Source: an uncultured Verrucomicrobia subdivision 3 bacterium (GTDB taxonomy: Bacteria > Verrucomicrobiota > Verrucomicrobiia > Limisphaerales > DASXHY01). From it: 64,000 nucleotides of DNA. The notes beneath the pieces are model-generated. The model was given only the letters and a program-made list of their open reading frames with translations, was not told the DNA's origin and ran no database searches. The position numbers and the translations under genes were made by a program. Location: NCBI GenBank assembly GCA_937890005.1, contig CALBZA010000083.1, forward strand, positions 1 to 64,000, read 5' to 3'. This document shows positions 36,358-45,268 of this stretch, piece after piece; the stretch's first letter is position 1, and each line of letters opens with the position of its first letter.

Positions 36358-36380
36358 TGCGTGGGGCGTGAGGCGTGAAA
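36331..36380 (+). repeat. GTGAAACGTGATGCGTG tract overlapping the hemG stop
   Basis: Repeated units (GTGAAACGTG, GTGATGCGTG, GGGGCGTGAGGCGTGAAAC) span the 3' end of the oxidase gene. The TGA stop at 36355-36357 is part of TGATGCGTG, the same unit that forms the stop at 19469-19471 on the other strand. Confidence 0.7.
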
Positions 36381-36408
36381 CTCGATTTCGTGATTTGAAA
36401 GAAAGCAC

Positions 36409-37416
36409 ATGAGCAAAGCAGTTTTATTGGTCAATTTGGGTTCGCCGGATTCGCCGTCGGTTCCTGACGTGCGGCGATACCTCAACGAATTCCTGATGGA
36501 CGAACGGGTGATCGATGTCTCGTGGCCGGTGCGGCGCTTCGTCGTCGGCATGATTCTCATCAATCGCCCGAAGGAATCCGCTCATGCCTATTCGACCATC
36601 TGGACAGACCAGGGTTCGCCGCTCATTGTCATCAGCCGCAACGTTCAGAAGCTGCTTCAACAACGTGTAAGCATTCCGGTCGAGCTCGCGATGCGCTATC
36701 AGAACCCGAGCATTCCGGACGCGGTCAGGAAACTCGCTGCCCAGGGGATCACCGAAGTTCTGCTGATTCCTCTCTTTCCGCATTACGCGATGTCCAGCTA
36801 CGAAACCGCCGTCGTGCGCGTGCAGGAGGTCGCGGCGAAGATCGCTCCGCAGATGAAGGTCGTCGTTCAGCCGCCTTACGGAGATGCGACGGACTATGTT
36901 CAGGCGCTCGTTGGCAGCGCGCAGGAATTCCTTAAGAACGATTTCGATTACCTGTTGTTCAGCTTCCACGGTGTTCCGGAACGGCAGATCAAAAAGTCCG
37001 ATCCGACGGGCCGGCACTGTCTTCAGGCGAAGGACTGCTGCAAAGTGCCGAGCGAAGCGCACAAGTTCTGTTACCGGCATCAGTGTTTTCGAACCGCCGA
37101 GGAATTCGCAAAGGTCGCGGGCATTCCTGAAAACAAATGGTCGGTGTCATTCCAGTCGCGACTGGGAAAAGATCCGTGGCTTACGCCTTACACGGACAAG
37201 GAGCTGGAACGTCTCGGCGCGAACGGAGTGAAGCGGTTGCTCGTGATCTGTCCGGCGTTTGTCTCCGACTGCCTCGAAACGATCGAAGAAATCGGCATGC
37301 GCGGGAAAGAAGGATTCCTCGCCGCCGGCGGACAGGAATTTCGTCAAATCCCGTGCCTCAACGAACATCCGCTTTGGATCGACGTGTTGGACCGAATGAT
37401 CAAGCGCTTCGCCTGA
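36409..37416 (+). CDS. hemH: Ferrochelatase, with a four-or-more-cysteine insert
   Basis: A 335-residue enzyme inserting ferrous iron into protoporphyrin IX, the last step of heme synthesis. The catalytic His187 (FSFHGVPERQ) and the acidic cluster in CPAFVSDCLETIEEIG (Glu290, Glu293, Glu294) are present, as is VSFQSRLGKDPWLTPYTD. An internal segment carries Cys204, Cys210, Cys211, Cys221 and Cys226. Some bacterial ferrochelatases bind a [2Fe-2S] cluster through an internal cysteine segment of this type, so a cluster is plausible here. It is the last gene of the hem operon and is followed by a hairpin at 37415-37456. Confidence 0.96.
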   Translation: MSKAVLLVNLGSPDSPSVPDVRRYLNEFLMDERVIDVSWPVRRFVVGMILINRPKESAHAYSTIWTDQGSPLIVISRNVQKLLQQRVSIPVELAMRYQNPSIPDAVRKLAAQGITEVLLIPLFPHYAMSSYETAVVRVQEVAAKIAPQMKVVVQPPYGDATDYVQALVGSAQEFLKNDFDYLLFSFHGVPERQIKKSDPTGRHCLQAKDCCKVPSEAHKFCYRHQCFRTAEEFAKVAGIPENKWSVSFQSRLGKDPWLTPYTDKELERLGANGVKRLLVICPAFVSDCLETIEEIGMRGKEGFLAAGGQEFRQIPCLNEHPLWIDVLDRMIKRFA

Positions 37417-37456
37417 GCTGCCTGAGCTGCGTCCGAGTGCTTGGGTAAGGCAGCTC
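37415..37456 (+). terminator. Hairpin after hemH, possible terminator
   Basis: GAGCTGCCT (37415-37423) pairs with AGGCAGCTC (37448-37456) around a 24-base loop; it begins within the hemH stop codon. The following GAAAAACCCGCTCTTTTT has a delayed T run, so termination is plausible but weaker than at other sites. Confidence 0.5.
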
Positions 37457-37571
37457 GAAAAACCCGCTCTTTTTGAATTCGTTGCGTCAGACCACGGTTC
37501 GCCAAAACTCCGGGGAAAGCAGATCTTGTCACACTTTGCGGACGCGCCTATAGGTGGGCGAAAGGAAAATT

Positions 37572-37841
37572 ATGACAACATCAGAAGGAATGGGAGTGCT
37601 TTTCATTTTTGCGATTGGTTTGGTGGCATTCGCATTCTGGCTTTGGATGTTGATCGATTGTTTGCGCAACGAGCCCGATGGCAGTTCGAAGATCGCATGG
37701 CTTCTCGTCATTCTGCTCGCCGGAGCGGTCGGAGCGCCGCTCTATTTCTTTGTCCGGAAACTGGGCCGTTCGACCAGATCGAATCCACCAGCTTTGCCGC
37801 CGCTGCATCAGCCGTGGAACAAAAATCAACCGCTCGGTTGA
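37572..37841 (+). CDS. Small two-helix membrane protein (PLDc_N-like)
   Basis: An 89-residue protein. The ATG at 37572 follows an AAAGGA ribosome binding site at good spacing. Two hydrophobic helices (about 12-30, VLFIFAIGLVAFAFWLWML, and about 40-60, IAWLLVILLAGAVGAPLYFF) with a short charged loop match the N-terminal module of phospholipase D/cardiolipin synthase-like proteins. The spacing and the YFFxRK ending are typical. No catalytic domain is attached. The TPR protein at 6494-7240 has the same module. Role unknown. It ends 64 bp before the rhamnosidase gene and may be co-transcribed. Confidence 0.75.
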   Translation: MTTSEGMGVLFIFAIGLVAFAFWLWMLIDCLRNEPDGSSKIAWLLVILLAGAVGAPLYFFVRKLGRSTRSNPPALPPLHQPWNKNQPLG

Positions 37842-37905
37842 TCGACGGACCTCGAATCGTCGTAACCGGGAAACCGTTCCCGTCATCCACAGTGTCGTGT
37901 CAACG

Positions 37906-40608
37906 ATGAGATGGATCTGCGCCCTTGTTCTGTTTCTGAACGTCGTTTGCTGTGTTGCCGGCGATCTTCATCCTTACGACCTGCGCTGTGAATTTGAAGA
38001 ACGGCCGCTTGGAATCGATGAAACAAATCCGCGTCTGTCCTGGAAGCTGCAAAGCCCGAAGCGAGGTGAACGTCAGACGGCATTTCAAATTCTCGCCGCG
38101 AGTTCTCCTCAAGAGCTGGGTGCGGATGAAGGTGATCTTTGGGATTCCGGCAAGGTGGATTCCACAGAATCTTTTCACGTTTCATACGCGGGAAAGCCGC
38201 TCGCATCGTTGCAGCAGGTTTTTTGGAAAGTGCGCGTCTGGGACGCCGCGGGCCGCGTTTCGGCGTGGAGTTCGCCGGGAAATTTCACGATGGGAATGTT
38301 GCGTCCATCGGACTGGAAAGCGGTATGGGTTCAATCGCCGGAAACCAATCATCAAACGCTTCTGCTGCGACGCGAATTTAAAGTGCGGCCCGGTCTGAAA
38401 CGCGCCGTGGCCGTTGTTTGCGGACTCGGACAATACGAACTGAGTTTCAATGGAAGGAAAAGCGGCGATGCGGTGCTCGCGCCGGGGTGGACCAAATACG
38501 ACAAGACCTGCCTTTACGATACGCACGATGTCACCCGGCTTCTGCGCGAAGGTCCGAATGTGATCGGAATCGAACTGGGCAATGGCATGTATCGCGTTTT
38601 GGGCGGGCGCTACACAAAGTTCAAGGGATCTTTCGGGCCATTGAAAGCGATTGCACAGCTGCGTATCGAATACCTTGATGGAACCTCGGAGACGATCATC
38701 ACGGACGAACAATGGCGCGTTCGCGAAGGTGCGATCACCTTTTCGTGCGTTTACGGCGGTGAGGATTTCGATGCACGACTGGAACCGCTCGGATGGAATC
38801 AAAGCGGCTTTGACGATTCTTCCTGGCTGCCCGCTCAACGTGCGGAAGGTCCTGGAGGTGAACTGCGGGGCGCGATGGTTTCCGCTCCACCGATCAAAGC
38901 GTTTGAATCCTTCACGCCGATTTCAGCCAACGTGATTTCGAATCACATCACCGTTTACGATCTTGGACAGAATGCGTCGATCATGCCGCGGATCACAATT
39001 CGCGGACCGGCAGGGGCGGTGGTTCGGATTATTCCGGCGGAATTGGTGAGGACGAACGGTGCGGTGGATCGAGGCTCAGTTTCGCAGAACCGCCCCGGCT
39101 GGTGGCAATACACCTTGCGCGGAGATCGGCAGGAGACGTGGTTTCCCAAATTCTTTTATCACGGAGCACGTTATCTTCAGGTTGAGCGAATGCCGGGGAA
39201 GGAAGGCGGAGAACTTCCGGTTGTGGATTCGATTGAAGGCGTGGTGGTGCATTCCGATTCCGATCCGATCGGTGAATTCGAATGTTCCAACGAATTGTTC
39301 AATCGCATCCGGCGACTGGTTCGATGGGCGCAGCGAAGCAACATGGCGAGCGTGCTGACGGATTGTCCGCACCGCGAACGGCTCGGCTGGTTGGAGCAGT
39401 ATCATTTGAACGGGCCGTCGATTCGTTACGAATTCGACCTGAATCGCATGTTCGCCAAAGGAATGAACGACATGGAGGACTGCCAGACGGCGAATGGCTG
39501 TGTTCCCAACATCGCGCCGGAATACACGATTTTTGGAAACGGTCCGGACGACTTTTCAAATCCGTTTCGCAATTCTCCCGAATGGGGCAGCGCGTTCATT
39601 CTCGTGCCGTGGCAGCAGTATCAGTTCACCGGCGATGCTGATTTGCTGCGGCGTTACTACGAACCGATGAAGCGCTACGCCGCTTATCTCGCCAGCGTTG
39701 CAACCAAAGATATTCTCTCGTTCGGGTTGGGGGACTGGTATGACCTGGGGCCGAAACTTCCGGGATTTTCTCAACTCACACCGAAGGAACTTACCGCCAC
39801 GGCATTTTATTTCCTCGTGCATCAAACGTTGGCCGATGCCGCTCTGGTGATCGGCAAGCCTAAGGAAGCACAACGATTTCAGGCGGACGCTGATCGTATT
39901 CGGGCTTCTTTCAACCGCGCGTTCTTCAACGCGGAAACGCGTTCCTATTCCACGGATTCACAATGCGCGAATGCGTTGCCGCTGGTGATGAACCTGGTTG
40001 ATTCGAGCCATCGTGATGCCGTGTTCGAATCGTTGATCAGCGACATCCGCAAACGCACCAACGCGGTCACCGCGGGTGATGTTGGATATCGTTACGTGCT
40101 CCGTGCGCTCGCGGACGCGGGACGATCGGATGTGATCTTCGACATGATTCAGCAGACCAATCGGCCCGGATACGGCTATCAGCTTCGCAAAGGCGCAACG
40201 AGTTTGACAGAATCGTGGGATGCGCGCCGTGGATCGTCGCAGAATCATTTCATGCTGGGACAGATCGTAGAATGGTTTTACTGCGACCTGGCAGGAATCG
40301 CACCGGATCCGAAAGCGCCAGGATTCAGGAATGTCCTCATCCGTCCACAGCCGGTGGGCGATCTCACATGGGTGCGCGCTCGTTACAACAGTATTGCCGG
40401 ACCGATCCGTTCCGAATGGAATCGGTCAGGAAAACAATTTCGTCTCAAAGTTTCGATTCCACCCAACTGCACCGGTTCGATCTTCATGCCGGGAACCGAC
40501 GCGCGCGTGATCGAACCCAAACGCCTTGGAACAAAGGGAATTTCGAAACGAGACGCCTGGATTCAAGTTCCGAGCGGGGAATATGTTCTTGAGTCACGGC
40601 TGCCTTGA
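37906..40608 (+). CDS. Secreted GH78 alpha-L-rhamnosidase
   Basis: A 900-residue exported glycoside hydrolase removing terminal L-rhamnose. The ATG at 37906 starts a signal peptide (MRWICALVLFLNVVCCVAG); the open frame extends 76 codons upstream without support. Mature sequence begins HPYDLRCEFEERPLGIDETN, the typical GH78 start. The order is N-terminal beta-sandwiches, a concanavalin-like domain with ELGNGMYRVLGGRY, a six-hairpin catalytic barrel with LTDCPHRERLGWLEQYHL (the acidic residues of this loop are the likely catalytic centre) and SLTESWDARRGSSQNHFMLG, and a C-terminal sandwich (RPQPVGDLTWVRARYNS). It fits degradation of rhamnogalacturonan. It is convergent with the BON gene. Confidence 0.95.
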   Translation: MRWICALVLFLNVVCCVAGDLHPYDLRCEFEERPLGIDETNPRLSWKLQSPKRGERQTAFQILAASSPQELGADEGDLWDSGKVDSTESFHVSYAGKPLASLQQVFWKVRVWDAAGRVSAWSSPGNFTMGMLRPSDWKAVWVQSPETNHQTLLLRREFKVRPGLKRAVAVVCGLGQYELSFNGRKSGDAVLAPGWTKYDKTCLYDTHDVTRLLREGPNVIGIELGNGMYRVLGGRYTKFKGSFGPLKAIAQLRIEYLDGTSETIITDEQWRVREGAITFSCVYGGEDFDARLEPLGWNQSGFDDSSWLPAQRAEGPGGELRGAMVSAPPIKAFESFTPISANVISNHITVYDLGQNASIMPRITIRGPAGAVVRIIPAELVRTNGAVDRGSVSQNRPGWWQYTLRGDRQETWFPKFFYHGARYLQVERMPGKEGGELPVVDSIEGVVVHSDSDPIGEFECSNELFNRIRRLVRWAQRSNMASVLTDCPHRERLGWLEQYHLNGPSIRYEFDLNRMFAKGMNDMEDCQTANGCVPNIAPEYTIFGNGPDDFSNPFRNSPEWGSAFILVPWQQYQFTGDADLLRRYYEPMKRYAAYLASVATKDILSFGLGDWYDLGPKLPGFSQLTPKELTATAFYFLVHQTLADAALVIGKPKEAQRFQADADRIRASFNRAFFNAETRSYSTDSQCANALPLVMNLVDSSHRDAVFESLISDIRKRTNAVTAGDVGYRYVLRALADAGRSDVIFDMIQQTNRPGYGYQLRKGATSLTESWDARRGSSQNHFMLGQIVEWFYCDLAGIAPDPKAPGFRNVLIRPQPVGDLTWVRARYNSIAGPIRSEWNRSGKQFRLKVSIPPNCTGSIFMPGTDARVIEPKRLGTKGISKRDAWIQVPSGEYVLESRLP

Positions 40609-40632
40609 GCCGAGTGAAACGGTCCCTGCGGC

Positions 40633-41316
40633 TCAACGGTTCGTCACCGATCCGCTGCCGGGGAGATTTTGTTGAGGCGAGTCCGGTCTTTCGGCTCCCG
40701 GACGCGGCAATACTGCAGACCGGGGATTGCTGTTTGTTCGACCTGTTGGCAGAAGATTTGTGCGCGTGTTGCCGGGTTGGTTTGTGACTGAATAACTTCG
40801 ACCGACATTGTTGGTCCGGGAGGAAGTGGGTTGAAGCGCCCCTGAACCCGTCACGCTGGCGATTTGCCCGACCTGCAGTTGATCGATCACTTCAGTGACG
40901 CCAGGAACGCCTTCGACAATCGTTTTGATCCTTTGCTTCTCCTTTTCGGTGGGCACGATGCCGGAAAGTTCCACCTCTCCGTTGCGAACGATGAAGCTGA
41001 TCGGAAGGGTACTGTTTCCCGAAGCGTAAGCGCCGGAGCCTGTCGCCAGAGCGCTCAATTCCGTTGAAACGGTCTGACGAATCGTGGTCAACAACTGGCG
41101 GTCCGTCTGTTCAGCTGTTTTATCTGGAGCTGAGTTTGTGGTGGACATGGAACTCGACTGAGATTCCGGCTGTCTTTCAATCACTCGATTGGTGCGGGTT
41201 GAGGTCGGCGTGAGCTCCCGTTCAGAAGTACTGACTTCGTTTTGCGCAGATTGAGCGAAGGAGGAGGCCACTGTGATTCCGCCGACGAGTGCGACTGTGA
41301 TCAGTTTCATTTTCAT
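40633..41316 (-). CDS. Exported BON-domain protein
   Basis: A 227-residue exported protein with a signal peptide from the ATG at 41316 (MKMKLITVALVGGITVASSF). The frame extends 41 codons upstream without support. A single BON (OsmY-like) domain spans about residues 72-148 (IRQTVSTELSALATG, then VRNGEVELSGIVPTEKEKQR and VEGVPGVTEVIDQLQV). BON domains bind membranes or phospholipid surfaces and often act in osmotic or envelope stress. The flanks are Thr/Ser/Asn-rich and disordered. It is next to a Gly/Asn-rich secreted protein in the same direction, 188 bp apart. Confidence 0.88.
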   Translation of the reverse strand: MKMKLITVALVGGITVASSFAQSAQNEVSTSERELTPTSTRTNRVIERQPESQSSSMSTTNSAPDKTAEQTDRQLLTTIRQTVSTELSALATGSGAYASGNSTLPISFIVRNGEVELSGIVPTEKEKQRIKTIVEGVPGVTEVIDQLQVGQIASVTGSGALQPTSSRTNNVGRSYSVTNQPGNTRTNLLPTGRTNSNPRSAVLPRPGAERPDSPQQNLPGSGSVTNR

Positions 41317-41504
41317 GGTCCTGGAAAAGTTTTGAGTCAGGGAACGTCTGCTCAGGGGCGGTCGCGACCAAATGGGGAGTTCGCCCGATGCTGAAAAATT
41401 GCTCGGCATGAATGTTACGAAACAGATAGCGGCAGCCAACCTGCACAGGGCTGGGCAGCTGCCGCTTCAATGTTTGGGCCAAAGATCTGTGTGCGTTGAT
41501 GGGC

Positions 41505-42170
41505 TCAGCGCGGCAGTGGATCGGTCGCTCCACCTCCAGGAACCGTGCCCGGCTGATTGTTGTTGGGAGTGTTGGGATTCTGGAGGATGCGTTCGAAGTT
41601 ATTCGTCGCACGTGAAGTGGGGAGCAATCCGCCCGGTGTTCCGAACCGGTTTGTCGTTCCGCCGAATCGATTTGAGAAGGCTCCAAATTGATTTGTGCCC
41701 ATGCCAAGAACGTTCGAACCGTAACGGAATTGATTGGTCATGGCGCTGAGTCCGCCGGCCGGGAAGGTATTGGTCACGCCGGGATTTCCGGGAACAGGCT
41801 GCCAGCCCTGGCCTCGCTGAAGTCCGGGATCGACAGGCGTTGTGCCTGTGACAGTGCCGTTATTCACGGAGACTCCGCCTGCGGGGGTGCCTTGTCGGGT
41901 TGAGGCTCCCGCGCCAACACCTGTCCGTCCTTCTGCTGTTCCGGGAACGGATCCGACGCGCGGATTGTTTACGTTGCCGCCCGAGGTTGTGCCGCTGTTC
42001 ACAGCGGAACCGCCTGTGGTTACGCCTCCGCTGCTGGTTCCCGCAGCGCCTCCGGAGGAAGTTCCAGCGCCTGCAGCGCCGCCGCCTCCGGTTCCGCCGC
42101 CAGAGGATTGGGCATTCGTGCCAAGTGTTGCGCCTGCTGCAATCAAACCGATGATCAGTAATTTCTTCAT
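41505..42170 (-). CDS. Gly/Asn/Thr-rich secreted protein of unknown function
   Basis: A 221-residue exported protein with a good ribosome binding site (AGGAG, 8 bases before ATG at 42170) and signal peptide (MKKLLIIGLIAAGATLGTNA). The mature part is low-complexity: a Gly/Ser/Thr/Ala stretch (about 22-60), then Asn/Gly-rich sequence with degenerate TNQFG, SNRFG and TNRFG repeats at about 143-182. No catalytic motif is visible. It may be a surface or matrix protein. I do not recognise a family. Confidence 0.65.
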   Translation of the reverse strand: MKKLLIIGLIAAGATLGTNAQSSGGGTGGGGAAGAGTSSGGAAGTSSGGVTTGGSAVNSGTTSGGNVNNPRVGSVPGTAEGRTGVGAGASTRQGTPAGGVSVNNGTVTGTTPVDPGLQRGQGWQPVPGNPGVTNTFPAGGLSAMTNQFRYGSNVLGMGTNQFGAFSNRFGGTTNRFGTPGGLLPTSRATNNFERILQNPNTPNNNQPGTVPGGGATDPLPR

Positions 42171-42312
42171 GGTGTTACTCCTACGGGCACACATAAGGGC
42201 GCCCTTTTTTCAGCACACTCGGGTGAATTGTGAGGCGGCTCAACGGAGGGCTTTGACCCAAAACGACCTGCGATAACCCGCAATCGCATCGGCTTCGAAT
42301 TCGATGATGACC

Positions 42313-42351
42313 AAAAAAAGAAACGCGCTGCGGATTTTCCACAGCGCGTTT
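42313..42351 (-). terminator. Rho-independent terminator for the symporter gene
   Basis: On the minus strand AAACGCGCTG (42351-42342) pairs with CAGCGCGTTT (42330-42321) and is followed by CTTTTTTTGG. It lies 17 bp beyond the stop of the symporter and closes the arabinose locus. Confidence 0.9.
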
Positions 42352-42367
42352 TTGAAGCGAGAACCGG

Positions 42368-44068
42368 CTACTTGAGCCAGAAGCTGAAGTAGAGATACAT
42401 GCCGCCCACGAGCAGCAGGATCAGGCCGGCCATAAGCTTGTTGCCGAAATCCCAGCTCGCCTTGATTTCCGCGGCGCTCTGGCCTTCGTGAATCGTGGCG
42501 TAGGTCAGGCCCTTCAGTTTTTCCGGCGGCGGCGGTGCCGTCATGAGCGAAACAACAACCATGATCACGATGCTGGCGAGCATCAGCACGCCGGTCGCAT
42601 AGAGGAAGTTGAAGTCGCCGATGTAGGCCAGAAAGGCAGGATTCTCAATCTTGCCTTTGCCGAAGCTGCTTTGCAGCGTGAGCTTGATCATGCCGAGGAT
42701 GAATCCACCAGCAAGGCCCCAGGTCGCACCGGCCGAGTTGACGCGCTTCCAGAAGAGACCGAGCAGGAACACCGCGGTGATCGGTGGGGCGAGGTAACCC
42801 TGCACGCTCTGCAGGTATTGGTAGAGACCGCCACCCGAGATCTTCGCCATCACTGGAATCCAGATGATGCCGAGGAAGACAACGACCGTGGTCGCCACGC
42901 GTCCCACATTGAGCAGGTGTTTCGGCGACTGACCCGGACGAAGTTTCTCATAGATGTCCACGGTGAACAGCGAGGCGCTTGAATTGAACAGCGAGGCGAG
43001 CGAACTCATCAGCGCCGCAAGCAAGCAGGCGACGATCAAACCGCGAATGCCCGAAGGCAACAGGGCAGTAACAAGCGTCGGGAACACGCGGTCGCCATCG
43101 ATCGGAGAGACCACCTCACCGCCCATCATTTTCGGAGGCAGCGTGATGATGCCCTTCTGATGCAGCGCCCAGCCAATCATGCCGGGGATGAGGAAGATCA
43201 GCACCGGCCAGACCTTAAGCAAACCGCCGAACAACGCGCCGCGCCGGGCAGTGGTGAGATCCTTTGCCGAGAGCGCGCGTTGGACGATGTACTGGTCTGT
43301 ACACCAGTACCAGATGCCGATGATGGGCGAGGCGATCAACACGCCGAGCCATGGGAAGTTCGGGTCGGAGAGCGGACGCCAGAGAGCGAATTGATCGGCA
43401 TTCGCTTTGCACATGCTGACCAGTTCACCCCAGCCGCCGAGTTTGCCGAGGCCGATGAACGTGATCACGAATGAACCGAAGAGAATGATCACTGCCTGCG
43501 GCGTGGCTGTGGCCATGATCGCGCGCATGCCACCGAATACGGTGTAAACACCGGTGATGATCACCGTGGCGAACGCACCGATCCAGAAGGCGTCCAAATG
43601 CGCTCCGCCGATTGTCATGTTGATTTCCGGCAACAGCGCCTGGAACACGATCGCACCGGCATAGACCGTCACGCTGACTTTGGTGAACACATAAGCGACG
43701 AGCGACACACCGGAGAGGATCAGGCGGGTGCGTGCGCTGAAGCGGCGTTCGAGGAACTCCGGAATCGTTTCGACACCGGACTTGTAATAGAACGGCACGA
43801 ACAGACCTGCGAGCATGATGAGCACCCAGGCATGCAGTTCCCAGTGCGCCATTGCCATACCGGTTGCGGCGCCCTGACCTGCGAGGCCGACGATGTGTTC
43901 GGAGCCGATGTTCGAGGTGAAGATCGAGGCGCCGATCGTGATCCAGCCTGCGTTGCGGCCGGCCAGGAAGAAGTCTTTGGTATCCTTCTGATCCCGTCCG
44001 TACCACCAGGCGACCATGCCGATGATTACGAAGTATAGGCCGATTACGGCCCAGTCTAATGAGGACAT
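42368..44068 (-). CDS. Sodium:solute symporter, SGLT-like
   Basis: A 566-residue inner-membrane transporter of the sodium:solute symporter family with about 13-14 membrane segments. The first helix (LDWAVIGLYFVIIGMVAWWY), FFLAGRNAGWITIGASIF, and TSNIGSEHIVGLAGQGAATG match the sugar-transporting SglT branch, which carries galactose, glucose or related sugars with sodium. It is the last gene of the arabinose locus, 33 bp after the aldose 1-epimerase gene, and a terminator follows. Context suggests uptake of arabinose or arabino-oligosaccharides; sequence alone does not fix the sugar. Confidence 0.92.
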   Translation of the reverse strand: MSSLDWAVIGLYFVIIGMVAWWYGRDQKDTKDFFLAGRNAGWITIGASIFTSNIGSEHIVGLAGQGAATGMAMAHWELHAWVLIMLAGLFVPFYYKSGVETIPEFLERRFSARTRLILSGVSLVAYVFTKVSVTVYAGAIVFQALLPEINMTIGGAHLDAFWIGAFATVIITGVYTVFGGMRAIMATATPQAVIILFGSFVITFIGLGKLGGWGELVSMCKANADQFALWRPLSDPNFPWLGVLIASPIIGIWYWCTDQYIVQRALSAKDLTTARRGALFGGLLKVWPVLIFLIPGMIGWALHQKGIITLPPKMMGGEVVSPIDGDRVFPTLVTALLPSGIRGLIVACLLAALMSSLASLFNSSASLFTVDIYEKLRPGQSPKHLLNVGRVATTVVVFLGIIWIPVMAKISGGGLYQYLQSVQGYLAPPITAVFLLGLFWKRVNSAGATWGLAGGFILGMIKLTLQSSFGKGKIENPAFLAYIGDFNFLYATGVLMLASIVIMVVVSLMTAPPPPEKLKGLTYATIHEGQSAAEIKASWDFGNKLMAGLILLLVGGMYLYFSFWLK

Positions 44069-44101
44069 GTGAGGTTCCTTTTGGTTTGTCAGGTGTTCAG
44101 C

Positions 44102-45268
44102 TTATTTCGCGCTGAACTTGTAGATGATGGTGCTCTTGTAGGTTTCGCCCGGACGCAGAACAGTGGAGGGGAACTGGGACTTGTTCGGGGAATCTGGATA
44201 ATGCTGCGGTTCCAGGCAGAAGCCGGTGCGGCGCTGATAAGCCTTGCCGCCTTTGCCGACGAGCGAGCCGTCGAGGAAGTTGCCGGCGTAGAACTGAAGA
44301 CCGGGTTCGTCGCTGATCACTTCCAGGAAACGGCCGGTGGTCGGTTCATAAACAGTCGCCTGCAGGCCGAGTTTGCCGAGCGGTTTGTTGATGACCCAGT
44401 TGTGGTCGTATCCAGGGCCATATTGCAACTGCTGGTTCGGGTCGTTGATACGCGCACCAATTGCAGTCGGCTTGCGGAAATCGAACGGAGTTCCTTCCAC
44501 GGACGCATATTCGCCGGTCGTAATCAACTGGCGGTCCACCGGAGTGGTTTTGTCGGAGTTGATATAGAGTTCATGGCTGAGGATGTCGCCGTTGCCTTGT
44601 CCTTTGAGGTTGAAATAGGAATGCTGCGTCAGGTTCACGACGGTCGCCTTGTCGGTCGTGGCCTTGAAATCGAGCCGCAGTTCGTTGTCATCGGTGAGCG
44701 TGTAGATCGCCGTAACATTGAGGTTGCCGGGGAAACCTTCCTCGCCGTCCTTGCTGACGTAGTTCAGCTCGAGCGTCGGTCCGTTCGGTCCGTTCTCGGC
44801 CTTGACCACCTTCCAGACGACCTTGTCGAAGCCCTTGACGCCGCCGTGGAGGGAGTTGCCGTTGTTGTTGCCGGCGAGCTGGTAGGTTTTGCCTTCGAGC
44901 GAGAACTTGGCTCCGCCGATGCGGTTTCCGTAACGGCCGATGAGTGCGCCGAAGAAAGGATTCTTCTCGAGGTAAAGCGGGCTCGTGTAGCCGTCGAGCG
45001 TGTCAAAACCGAGGACGACGTCTTCATACTTGCCGTTGCGATCCGGCATGGTGAGCGACTGGACGATACCGCCGTAATTCATGATCTTCGCTTCGGCGCC
45101 CTTGGCATTGCGAAGCGTGTAAAGTTCGACCGGCTGGCCGTCCACGGATCCGTAGGGTTGTTTCGACACGTTATCCGCGGAAGAACCCTTCGTTGCGCAG
45201 CCGGCAAGGCATGCAACGAACGCTCCCGCACCAATGACTAGCATCCATTCGATCATGTTTGTTTTCAC
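44102..45268 (-). CDS. galM: Lipoprotein aldose 1-epimerase (mutarotase)
   Basis: A 388-residue enzyme interconverting alpha and beta anomers of aldoses. The N-terminus has a lipobox (LAGC, Cys24) after a hydrophobic stretch, so it is probably anchored to a membrane outside the cytoplasm, unlike cytoplasmic GalM. Catalytic residues are visible: the His in GNSLHGGVKGFD, the His in NLTQHSYFNL and the Glu in TGFCLEPQHYPDSPN. It could prepare sugar released by the arabinofuranosidases for uptake by the symporter encoded 33 bp downstream. It is separated from araD by 1.2 kb that contains the 213-bp repeat array. Confidence 0.93.
   Translation of the reverse strand: MKTNMIEWMLVIGAGAFVACLAGCATKGSSADNVSKQPYGSVDGQPVELYTLRNAKGAEAKIMNYGGIVQSLTMPDRNGKYEDVVLGFDTLDGYTSPLYLEKNPFFGALIGRYGNRIGGAKFSLEGKTYQLAGNNNGNSLHGGVKGFDKVVWKVVKAENGPNGPTLELNYVSKDGEEGFPGNLNVTAIYTLTDDNELRLDFKATTDKATVVNLTQHSYFNLKGQGNGDILSHELYINSDKTTPVDRQLITTGEYASVEGTPFDFRKPTAIGARINDPNQQLQYGPGYDHNWVINKPLGKLGLQATVYEPTTGRFLEVISDEPGLQFYAGNFLDGSLVGKGGKAYQRRTGFCLEPQHYPDSPNKSQFPSTVLRPGETYKSTIIYKFSAK

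Noticed and set aside
42181..42220. AAGGGCGCCCTTTTTT palindrome upstream of the Gly-rich protein
   Set aside because: A loopless palindrome cannot form a standard hairpin of useful length; it is too short to call a terminator.
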